From Bacteroidota bacterium (lineage in GTDB: Bacteria > Bacteroidota > Bacteroidia > Chitinophagales > Saprospiraceae), in contig WGNL01000024.1 of the NCBI GenBank assembly GCA_016124585.1, forward strand, positions 121,710 to 185,709: a DNA stretch of 64,000 bases, read 5' to 3'. Both the position numbers and the translations under genes were made by a program. The notes under the pieces were generated by a model. It was not told the DNA's origin and ran no database searches. It was given only the letters and a program-made list of their open reading frames with translations. The first letter of the stretch is position 1; each line of letters begins with the position of its first letter. Shown in pieces: positions 26,666-33,633 of this stretch.

Positions 26666-29095
26666 TTACTCGCTTCGCAATGATTTCACAGGGTTCGCCA
26701 GTGCTGCTTTGATGCTCTGGAAACTGACCGTCAGGAACGCAACTGTCAATGCCAAAACACCCGTCAGCACAAAGACCCACCACTGCATTTTCACATGGAA
26801 TTCAAAGTTTTGGAGCCATTTGCCCATGAGCCAGTAGGTAAGCGGGGCGGCGATGAGGAGCGACAAAACGACCAGCAACAGGAAGTCCTTGGAGAGCAAG
26901 GCCACGATGCCAGAGGTGGTAGCGCCCAGCACTTTCCGCACCCCGATTTCCTTCACTCGCTGCTGGGCAGAATGGGTGGCCAAACCGAACAGACCAAGGC
27001 AGGAAATCAGCACTGCCAGCAGGCCAAAACCCTTACAGGTAGCGGATAGTCGGCGGTCGTCTTCGTAAAATGCAGCGATTTTTTCATCCAAAAACTTGCC
27101 TTCAAAAACCTGCTCCGGCATCACCTCATCGAAAGCCGCTTTGATGGCAGCGGTGGTGGCAGCGAGGTTGTCAGGGCGGATTTTCACCCCGGCCTCCCAC
27201 AAAAACTGCTTGTCGTTGGTGATGACGAGCGGCATGTGCTCGTGGCGCAAGGAGTGCGTGTGGAAATCATCCGAGACGCCGACGATGCGCAGGTCACGGC
27301 TGCCCCATAGATGGAAGATTTGGCCGATGGCTTCGTTCGGGTCGTGAAGGCCGAGCTTGGTCAGCATGGTGTGGTTGATAATGGCTTCCCGCATGGTGTC
27401 AGCGGCGGCGAGCCAGCGTCCGGCCAGCATTTTTATGCCGTAGGTGGCTTCGTAGTTTTCATCAGCAAATTTTAAGGTAGTCGAATACGGCTCGTCTTCT
27501 GGCCTGTTTGCGAAGCGAAAATTAGAACTCCAAGTGTTGGTCGAAGAGGGCTGGTCGCTGGAGAGGCTCGCTGATTGTACGTTGGGAATTTGCTGCAAAG
27601 CATGACGTAAAACCGCCTGCCTTCCAATGCTCAGGCTGTCGGAGCCGAAGCCGAAAGTGTACACAAGGTCTTTCTTGAAACCCAGGTCACTTGTGCGGAT
27701 GTAATCTAGTTGAAGGATGGTCACGATGGCTCCGATGATGAGGCATTGAGCGATGACGAACTGCATCACCACCAAGGATTTGCGCAAGCCCGCCCCGCCC
27801 GTGAGGCTTTTTTCGGCGTTGCTCCGCAATGCTTTAACGGGTTGAAAACCTGCCAAAGTCAGTGATGGATACAGTCCAGCCAACACAGTTACGACAATGC
27901 CAGTAACCCCCAAAAAGGCCCAAACCATTGGGTTGGAAAGAAAAGGTAGTGATTTAGGTACATCGGAAACGTAGCTAAGTAACGGCGCTGTCAAATTGGC
28001 GAGGCCAACTCCCAGCAACATCGCAATGGCCACGACAAAGCCAGTTTCGCTCATGAACTGTCGCACCAACTGGCCTCGCCCACTACCAAGCGTTTTGCGG
28101 ACGCCAACCTCTTTGGCACGCAGAGATGCTTGCGCCGTAGCAAGGTTGATGAAATTGAAACAAGCCAGAATCAAAATTAGCAGACCGATAGCCGAGAGCA
28201 ATTGGAGCCTGCTTTTTGGGATGACGTGTGTACCTGAATTATTGTATCGCTCGTCAAAATGCAACTCAGAAAGCGGCTGAAGATGATGCCACCTTAATCG
28301 CTGCCCCGTTTTTTTATTGACATATTCTTTTTCCCCAACCTTTGCCACAGCCGCTTCTGCGGCAGCCTTCTGGTTGGGGTCGGAAAGCTGGGCGTAAACC
28401 TGGTTGTTGGAGCTGCAACTGTCCCAGTCACCATCGCCCACATAGAAATAATTTTCCTTGCCTTTGAGCGTGGCGTAGGAAATGAGAAAGGGAAAATTGA
28501 AATCGCAGTTAGAAGGCAATTCCTCAAAAACCCCTTTTACGGTAACTGGATAGATATTATCAATCAACAATGTTTTGCCAATGGCATCTTCCCAATTTCC
28601 AAAGCATTTTGTCGCCCAATTGCGGGTCAAAACAATTGTATTTGGTTCCGACAGACTGGCCGTTGCATCGCCGCTGAGCCATTTCAAATCGAACATTTCA
28701 CAGAAATCGGATTCTGCGAAAAAAGCTGTGTGGTCGTCGGAAATATTGAATTTTTTCAAGGGTGCACCACCGTTGGGGTTGGCAACGGTCAGCGTGTTCC
28801 AAGTTTCCTTCACCCGACTCTTTTTCTCGAATTGGGGAATATCGGTGGTGAGCATTTCGCCAGCAGGCACAGGTACACATACGGAATAATTTTGCCCAGT
28901 GCCATCATCGTTACTGGTAGCTACCACCCGCACGATGCGGTCGTAGTGCTGGAAGTTTTTGTTGAAACTCAGCTCGTAGCTCACTACCCGGTAAATCAAA
29001 AGCACGGCAGCGATACCTACAGTCAGGCCAAGGATATTGATGCCTGTGAAGACTTTGTTCTTCGACATCGAACGGAGTATGAACTTGATTTGCAT
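26666..29095 (-). CDS. FtsX/MacB-type ABC permease 1 of 11 (first in array)
   Basis: 809 residues when started at the ATG of MQIKFILRSMSKNKVF (29095). A start 24 codons upstream would overlap the small membrane gene and give a basic stretch absent from all paralogues, so I reject it. Helix 1 is ILGLTVGIAAVLLIYRVV. First domain: PNGGAPLKKFNISDDH and FDLKWLSGDATASLSEP. FtsX motifs RAKEVGVRKTLGSGRGQL and RVKEIGVRKVLGAT. Second domain: SDQPSSTNTWSSNF and LRIVGVSDDFHTHSL. The tail is ANPVKSLRSE. Sister of permease 2. It lies 10 bp after the small membrane gene. Confidence 0.9.
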   Translation of the reverse strand: MQIKFILRSMSKNKVFTGINILGLTVGIAAVLLIYRVVSYELSFNKNFQHYDRIVRVVATSNDDGTGQNYSVCVPVPAGEMLTTDIPQFEKKSRVKETWNTLTVANPNGGAPLKKFNISDDHTAFFAESDFCEMFDLKWLSGDATASLSEPNTIVLTRNWATKCFGNWEDAIGKTLLIDNIYPVTVKGVFEELPSNCDFNFPFLISYATLKGKENYFYVGDGDWDSCSSNNQVYAQLSDPNQKAAAEAAVAKVGEKEYVNKKTGQRLRWHHLQPLSELHFDERYNNSGTHVIPKSRLQLLSAIGLLILILACFNFINLATAQASLRAKEVGVRKTLGSGRGQLVRQFMSETGFVVAIAMLLGVGLANLTAPLLSYVSDVPKSLPFLSNPMVWAFLGVTGIVVTVLAGLYPSLTLAGFQPVKALRSNAEKSLTGGAGLRKSLVVMQFVIAQCLIIGAIVTILQLDYIRTSDLGFKKDLVYTFGFGSDSLSIGRQAVLRHALQQIPNVQSASLSSDQPSSTNTWSSNFRFANRPEDEPYSTTLKFADENYEATYGIKMLAGRWLAAADTMREAIINHTMLTKLGLHDPNEAIGQIFHLWGSRDLRIVGVSDDFHTHSLRHEHMPLVITNDKQFLWEAGVKIRPDNLAATTAAIKAAFDEVMPEQVFEGKFLDEKIAAFYEDDRRLSATCKGFGLLAVLISCLGLFGLATHSAQQRVKEIGVRKVLGATTSGIVALLSKDFLLLVVLSLLIAAPLTYWLMGKWLQNFEFHVKMQWWVFVLTGVLALTVAFLTVSFQSIKAALANPVKSLRSE

Positions 29096-29105
29096 GGTCA
29101 GTTTT

Positions 29106-29321
29106 TTAAAATGCTTCCGTTTTCGTTTGCTTCGCAACGGGCGAGCAAGCTCTTTTCCAAGCTTCAAAGCCGAAGGTCATCAGTACCACTGCCGCAGCTT
29201 TGATGACGGTAGGCAATGCCATAACCGTTTGATGGTCAGGCAGATGTGAAATACTTAGCAACAAATGTTTCATTGAAAAACTGGTGGCTTGTGGCACTAG
29301 GCCCATGAAAAAATCTTCCAT
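29106..29321 (-). CDS. Small single-span membrane protein, function unknown
   Basis: 71 residues with one plausible helix (ALPTVIKAAAVVLMTFGF, near residues 35-53) followed by a basic tail (EAWKRACSPVAKQTKTEAF). It fits between the second ATPase (19 bp gap) and permease 1 (10 bp gap), in the same direction, which is tight operon spacing. An A-rich stretch with AAAAAAGG precedes the ATG. I do not recognise a family. It could be an accessory subunit of the exporter or a small leader-type protein; it could also be fortuitous. Confidence 0.5.
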   Translation of the reverse strand: MEDFFMGLVPQATSFSMKHLLLSISHLPDHQTVMALPTVIKAAAVVLMTFGFEAWKRACSPVAKQTKTEAF

Positions 29322-29340
29322 TTTTTGCCTTTTTTATTTG

Positions 29341-30015
29341 CTAAACATTGCTATCTGACCGCACGAATCCATCTTCAATTTGGATGACACGAGTTCCGTA
29401 GGCGGCAAATTTTTCATTGTGTGTTACTTGGATGACGGTCATTCCTTCACCGTGCAGTGTCCGCAACAAGTCCATCGTCATTTCTCCCTGCGAAGTGTGG
29501 AGGTTGCCCGTCGGCTCGTCGGCGAGCAGGAGTTTTGGCTTCGCAACGATGGCTCTGGCGATGCCTACGAGTTGTTGTTGTCCGCCGGAAAGCTGGCTCG
29601 GGAACAGGTCCTTTTTCCCCACGATATTGAAGCGGTCAAGCATGTCAGCCACCATGCTTTGGCGTTCCGATTTGCTAACGCCACGGTACAGCAGCGGCAT
29701 TTCGATGTTCTCGTACACGTTCAGTTCGTCAATCAAATGGTAGGCTTGGAACACGAAGCCGATGGTGTGCTTGTGCAGTTCGGTGCGGCGCTTTTCATTG
29801 AAATTGTGCACCGGCTCATCTAGGAAAAAGTACTCCCCACTGTCTGGCTTGTCCAGCATTCCGATGATGTTCAGCAGCGTGGACTTCCCCGAACCCGACG
29901 GCCCCATGATGGTCACAAACTCGCCTTTTTTTACCGTGAAATTGATTTTGCGAAGCACCCAAGTCCGCTGCGCCCCATTGCTGTAGTAGCGTTCTATGTC
30001 TTTTAGAATAATCAT
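29341..30015 (-). CDS. MacB/LolD-type ABC ATPase 2, with altered D-loop
   Basis: 224 residues from MIILKDIERYYSNG (ATG at 30015). An upstream start would translate the junction repeat into NHLNTSKPSKPSK, so I moved it. Nucleotide-binding subunit that should power the FtsX-type permeases. Walker A GPSGSGKST, Q-loop FVFQAYHLID, signature LSGGQQQ, Walker B LLLADEP and switch His VTHN are present. Two departures from the usual pattern: the residue after LSGGQQQ is Leu where Arg is usual, and the D-loop reads TGNLHTSQ in place of TGNLD. It may therefore be the less active half of a heterodimer with ATPase 1; that is inference. Confidence 0.9.
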   Translation of the reverse strand: MIILKDIERYYSNGAQRTWVLRKINFTVKKGEFVTIMGPSGSGKSTLLNIIGMLDKPDSGEYFFLDEPVHNFNEKRRTELHKHTIGFVFQAYHLIDELNVYENIEMPLLYRGVSKSERQSMVADMLDRFNIVGKKDLFPSQLSGGQQQLVGIARAIVAKPKLLLADEPTGNLHTSQGEMTMDLLRTLHGEGMTVIQVTHNEKFAAYGTRVIQIEDGFVRSDSNV

Positions 30016-30108
30016 TTTTGAAGGTTTAGATGGTTTAGAAGTGTTTAGATGGTTTAGAACGGGCTTCAACTAAATCCTTCTAAACTATCTAAACCTTTTA
30101 AACCTCCA
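30016..30108 (-). repeat. Junction inverted repeat between the two ATPase genes
   Basis: Word array GGTTTAGATGGTTTAGAAGT (30023 onward, to 30059) and reverse-complement array at 30076-30107 (CTTCTAAACTATCTAAACC and TTTTAAACC), with centre CGGGCTTCAACTAAAT. Same architecture as the permease junctions but a different word. It ends one base before the ATPase 1 stop codon. Confidence 0.8.
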
Positions 30109-30795
30109 TCACAAATACCTTTTCACCACATTCTCCGCCACCACCTGGCCGTCCAACATCCGAATGATACGGTTGCCAAATTCAGCGCAGTACTGCGAGT
30201 GCGTTACCATCAAAATTGTGGTCCCTGTGGCGTTTAGGTCAGCGAGGATTTTCATTACTTCGTCGCCGTTGGAGGAGTCAAGGTTACCCGTCGGCTCATC
30301 GGCGAGGATGAGTTTTGGCTTATTCACCACCGCCCGTGCCACGGCCACCCGCTGTTGTTGACCACCTGAAAGTTGCTGCGGAAAGTGGTTCTTGCGGTGC
30401 ATGATGTTCATGCCTTCTAGCAGTTCCTCGACCCGTTTTTTCCTTTCATTTGCAGGCACTTTGGTGTAAAGCATTGGTAGCTCCACGTTTTCGTACACAG
30501 TGAGTTCGTCAATCAGGTTGAAGCTTTGGAAGACGAAGCCGAGGTTGTGTTTTCGAACATCAGAACGTTTGCGCTCTGCCAGTTTTCCAACCTCTTGCTC
30601 GTTGAAAAAATAATCGCCGCTGCTGGGGCTGTCTATCATGCCAAGTACGTTCAGCAGCGTGGATTTACCACAACCGGAAGGCCCCATTACGGATACAAAC
30701 TCGCCTTGCTTGATGTCGATGTCCACGTTGTTCAAAGCCGTGGTTTCCACCTCGTCGGTGCGGTAAACTTTGGATAAATTGACTGTTTTTATCAT
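30109..30795 (-). CDS. MacB/LolD-type ABC ATPase 1
   Basis: 228 residues from MIKTVNLSKVYRTDEVETTA (ATG at 30795). A start ten codons upstream would come from the junction repeat (MTNDQ...). All nucleotide-binding motifs are canonical: Walker A GPSGCGKST, Q-loop FVFQSFNLID, signature LSGGQQQR, Walker B LILADEP, D-loop TGNLDSS, switch His VTHS. The length matches stand-alone MacB or LolD-type ATPases. It follows the adaptor gene and precedes ATPase 2, each separated by a repeat element. It should form homodimers or a heterodimer with ATPase 2 under the FtsX-type permeases. Confidence 0.92.
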   Translation of the reverse strand: MIKTVNLSKVYRTDEVETTALNNVDIDIKQGEFVSVMGPSGCGKSTLLNVLGMIDSPSSGDYFFNEQEVGKLAERKRSDVRKHNLGFVFQSFNLIDELTVYENVELPMLYTKVPANERKKRVEELLEGMNIMHRKNHFPQQLSGGQQQRVAVARAVVNKPKLILADEPTGNLDSSNGDEVMKILADLNATGTTILMVTHSQYCAEFGNRIIRMLDGQVVAENVVKRYL

Positions 30796-30882
30796 TGTTT
30801 TGATTGGACATTGGTCATTAGTCATTTGTCATTATTGAGCTTCAATAATTCCAATGACTAATGACAATTAATGACTAATGAC
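30796..30882 (-). repeat. Junction inverted repeat between adaptor and ATPase 1
   Basis: Arms 30805-30833 (ATTGGTCATTAGTCATTTGT) and 30851-30882 (CCAATGACTAATGACAATTA then ATGACTAATGAC), centre TGAGCTTCAATAATT. The centre shares GCTTCAA with the ATPase/ATPase element. The right arm abuts the adaptor stop codon. Confidence 0.8.
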
Positions 30883-32133
30883 TTATTTAAGTACGAGCAC
30901 GTCTTTGTCCCCGTAGTTGTCATAGCTGTTTGTAATGACTTTGTCGCCGGGTTTCAAGCCTTCCAGCACTTCGTAATAATTGGGGTTTTGGCGACCCAAA
31001 CGCACAGTCTGTTTGATGCCGTTGCCAGTTGTTGGGTCAATGAGATAGACCCAGTTGCCTCCAGTCGTTTGGTAAAAACCGCCCCTTGCAAGGAGAGTGG
31101 CTTCTTCTTCAGCGCTTAGTTCCAGCTTCACAGAAACCGACTGTCCACGTTTGATGCCTTTCGGGGATTTGCCAACGAAAACCATGTCCGCTTCGAAGGC
31201 TCCGTTGATGACTTGCGGATAAATTTTTGAAATGCGCAATTGATAATCCTCCCCAGCCAGCGTGAAGCTTCCGACTTGTTCTACAGCAATTCTGGAATTG
31301 TAAAATTCGTCAATCCGAACCCGGATTTTAAAAGCTGTGAGGTCGTCAATTTGGCCAATATTTTCACTGCGAGCCACACTTTCACCAAGTTCTTTGGTCA
31401 AACCGGAAAGTTGTCCAGCGATGGGAGCCTTCACGATGAGTTGCTCCAAGCTTTGCTTCGTAATCGCCAAGTTGCGTTTCATCAAATCAAGCGACGAAGT
31501 CATCTGTTGTTGCTGGAGTGCTTGGTAGGCCGAGTCTTTTTTCAAAGTTGCTGTCAGCATCTTCTTCCTAGCTGCTAGGTAGGTTGATTCATCCTCAACC
31601 TCCTCCAAATCCACTTCCGCAATCACATTCGATTTGTAGAGTTCCCGGTTGCGCTTTAATTTTTTTCCATTTGTTGTAATGAGGTTGTCAACAGAAAGCG
31701 CCTGCTCCTTCATGCTCAGACTTTGTTGCTCCATCAGCAGGGAGGTGTTACGGATTTGATTGATTTGGGAAATGATGCTTGCTTCCTGGTTTAGGTAGTT
31801 CACCATCAAATCGGGATTGGAGAGCCTTAAGATGGGCTGTCCTTGTTCAACAGATGCACCATCTTCCACGAATTTTTCCTCCACTTTTCCACCTTCGATG
31901 GCATCCATCCGCACTGTACGTAGTGGAAGTACGATACCTGTCACTGGAATAAATTCTTGGAATTTGCTGCGCTCAACTGTAGAGATGGTGAGGCGGTCGG
32001 TTGTCACGTTAAGTTTGCTTACACCAGCATTCTTATAAAAACTCCTTCCCACAAAACCCAATCCTAAAACCACGGCGGCGATGATTCCGATGCGAAGGGG
32101 CGTCCAAGTCTTTTTTTCTATTTTCTTATCCAT
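30883..32133 (-). CDS. MacA/HlyD-type periplasmic adaptor (membrane fusion protein)
   Basis: 416 residues. A single inner-membrane anchor lies near residues 14-32 (IGIIAAVVLGLGFVGRSFY). Split lipoyl halves are visible at VEEKFVEDGASVEQGQPIL and IVKAPIAGQLSGLTKELGE, separated by a helical hairpin (MEQQSLSMKEQALSVDNL through LDLMKRNLAITKQSLEQL). A beta-barrel and membrane-proximal domain follow (LRISKIYPQVINGAFEAD, then LEGLKPGDKVITNSY). It should link the inner-membrane permeases to an outer-membrane channel. It is the only adaptor in the locus and no TolC homologue is present in the window. First gene after the candidate sigma-54 promoter. Confidence 0.9.
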   Translation of the reverse strand: MDKKIEKKTWTPLRIGIIAAVVLGLGFVGRSFYKNAGVSKLNVTTDRLTISTVERSKFQEFIPVTGIVLPLRTVRMDAIEGGKVEEKFVEDGASVEQGQPILRLSNPDLMVNYLNQEASIISQINQIRNTSLLMEQQSLSMKEQALSVDNLITTNGKKLKRNRELYKSNVIAEVDLEEVEDESTYLAARKKMLTATLKKDSAYQALQQQQMTSSLDLMKRNLAITKQSLEQLIVKAPIAGQLSGLTKELGESVARSENIGQIDDLTAFKIRVRIDEFYNSRIAVEQVGSFTLAGEDYQLRISKIYPQVINGAFEADMVFVGKSPKGIKRGQSVSVKLELSAEEEATLLARGGFYQTTGGNWVYLIDPTTGNGIKQTVRLGRQNPNYYEVLEGLKPGDKVITNSYDNYGDKDVLVLK

Positions 32134-32144
32134 GATTCAAATTA

Positions 32145-32166
32145 GCATGGCGGATTTTCGCCATGC
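32145..32166 (-). promoter_or_regulatory. Hairpin at the predicted 5' end of the exporter transcript
   Basis: Perfect 8-bp stem GCATGGCG / CGCCATGC (32145-32152 and 32159-32166) with a 6-nt loop, 11 bp upstream of the adaptor ATG. Its outer end coincides with the start site predicted from the -24/-12 element. Could be an operator or an mRNA-stabilising stem. Confidence 0.5.
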
Positions 32167-32176
32167 CAGTATTGGT

Positions 32177-32192
32177 TTCAATGGATATGCCA
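32177..32192 (-). promoter_or_regulatory. Candidate sigma-54 promoter for the exporter operon
   Basis: On the minus strand TGGCATATCCATTGAA matches the sigma-54 consensus TGGCACGnnnnTTGCA at TGGCA and TTG with correct spacing; the -12 dinucleotide is GA where GC is expected. It lies between the kinase and the adaptor, as expected if the adjacent sigma-54 activator drives the exporter. Predicted start near 32166. Confidence 0.5.
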
Positions 32193-32253
32193 ATAAAATT
32201 AAAGCGTTGATTTTCAGTTTTTTATAAAAATATTTAAAAAATTCGATGGAAAA

Positions 32254-32286
32254 AGTGTGCGATTTCGGACAGTGTAGTGTTCGGAT
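32254..32286 (-). promoter_or_regulatory. Tandem direct repeat, candidate enhancer site for the response regulator
   Basis: Two adjacent copies on the plus strand: AGTGTGCGATTTCGGAC (32254-32270) and AGTGTAGTGTTCGGAT (32271-32286), sharing AGTGT and TCGGA. They lie about 88-120 bp upstream of the predicted start, the usual distance for sigma-54 activator sites. Confidence 0.45.
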
Positions 32287-32298
32287 TGGGACGGTGAC

Positions 32299-33633
32299 CT
32301 AACCCATGAAAATCAAAGTGAAAACCGTCCCCCTTTCAACTTCACTGACCACCTGAATATCCCCTTGGTGCTGTCGCATTATTTGCCGAGCGAGGCTTAG
32401 TCCAATGCCTGAACCGGTTGTTTTGGTCGTAAAAAATGGTACAAAAATCTGCTCCAAATTATTATCAGGAATGCCGTGTCCATTATCTGAAATACGGATA
32501 AGGGTGCGTTGCTGTTCATCTCGGTCGGCAACGATGAGCACTTTTCCATCTGTAATATCCCCTACTGCTTCGAGGGCATTTTTTATTAAATTGATGATGA
32601 CTTGTTCAAGTAGGGTAGGGTCGCCCGTAATTTGCAAATTGGGGCGAAAGAATTGCAGATTAAGCTCTACCCAATTGGGGACTTGATGTTTGAAAAGCGT
32701 CAATATCTGGTTCAGAAATGGCTCCAGTAGTATATGTTCGAGTTGTACCTGTGGGATTTTGGTCAATTTTCGGTAGTTTTCAGTGAAAGTAAGCAGACCA
32801 GAACTTCGTTTTTGAATAACTTCCATCGCTTGCACTACATCATCCAAATTGGAAGGGTCCGAGGACTTCAGCATATCTGCCGCTGATTGGCTGAGGCTGG
32901 CAATCGGCGTCACCGAATTCATGATTTCATGTGACAATATGCTGATTAATTTATGGTAGGATTTAATCTCTTCACTAGATAATTCACCTGATAAATTAAA
33001 GAAGGTATAAAGCCTAACTTCATCCTCTTTATTTTTTAAAATAAAATGACGTATAGCCACCTGTACAACCTCGTCATTAATTACCACTTTTTGGACAATC
33101 CGCTCACCAACTGGTAGTGATAAAATTACATCGTGTAGAGCCGGAGCTATATGCTTGAATGCAGCTAAATTGGGAAAATATGATTTGTGAAATATGGCTT
33201 TTAATGCTTTGTTGTCCAATAAAACTTTACCGGATTTATCCAAACAAAGAATGCCAGTATCCACATTTTCTAACACAAGGTGCATAAGTTGTCGGTCTGC
33301 TTCATTCTGAGACCTTAAATCCCTGAATTTATCACTAATGGCATTAAATTCGGAAAATAATTTATAATGTGGTTCACCTGTCGATAATTTTGAATAAGTG
33401 CGAGTAAAATCATCATATCGTATGCTCATCAAAAAATCGGCAATCTGTTGATTTACGCTGTATATTTTATGAAATAAATGAATAATTAACCCAATTATCA
33501 ATAGGCCACCTATAATAACCCAAGGTATATTGTTGTTTGAGCGAAAATAAAGCAGCATTACAACCAACATTAGGAAGAAAATCAAGGATATGAGAAATAT
33601 AATTCTCGCCCTAAAGCTGTTCAATATTTTCAT
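32299..33633 (-). CDS. NtrY-like membrane sensor histidine kinase
   Basis: 444 residues. Two membrane helices near residues 10-30 and 37-54 with almost no periplasmic loop, so the signal is probably sensed in the membrane or cytoplasm. A PAS-like domain follows (LENVDTGILCLDKSGKVLLDN, split here as residues 121-141). The phosphoacceptor His is in SILSHEIMNS (His235). The ATP-binding domain shows NLIKNALEA, DNGHGIPD and TGSGIGLSLARQI. The gene overlaps the regulator by 4 bp (ATGA), so the two are translationally coupled. The N-terminal half is more AT-rich than the rest of the locus. Confidence 0.9.
   Translation of the reverse strand: MKILNSFRARIIFLISLIFFLMLVVMLLYFRSNNNIPWVIIGGLLIIGLIIHLFHKIYSVNQQIADFLMSIRYDDFTRTYSKLSTGEPHYKLFSEFNAISDKFRDLRSQNEADRQLMHLVLENVDTGILCLDKSGKVLLDNKALKAIFHKSYFPNLAAFKHIAPALHDVILSLPVGERIVQKVVINDEVVQVAIRHFILKNKEDEVRLYTFFNLSGELSSEEIKSYHKLISILSHEIMNSVTPIASLSQSAADMLKSSDPSNLDDVVQAMEVIQKRSSGLLTFTENYRKLTKIPQVQLEHILLEPFLNQILTLFKHQVPNWVELNLQFFRPNLQITGDPTLLEQVIINLIKNALEAVGDITDGKVLIVADRDEQQRTLIRISDNGHGIPDNNLEQIFVPFFTTKTTGSGIGLSLARQIMRQHQGDIQVVSEVERGTVFTLIFMG

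Noticed and set aside
29096..29167. 24-codon basic N-terminal extension of permease 1
   Set aside because: Overlaps the small membrane gene; none of the other ten permeases has such an extension.
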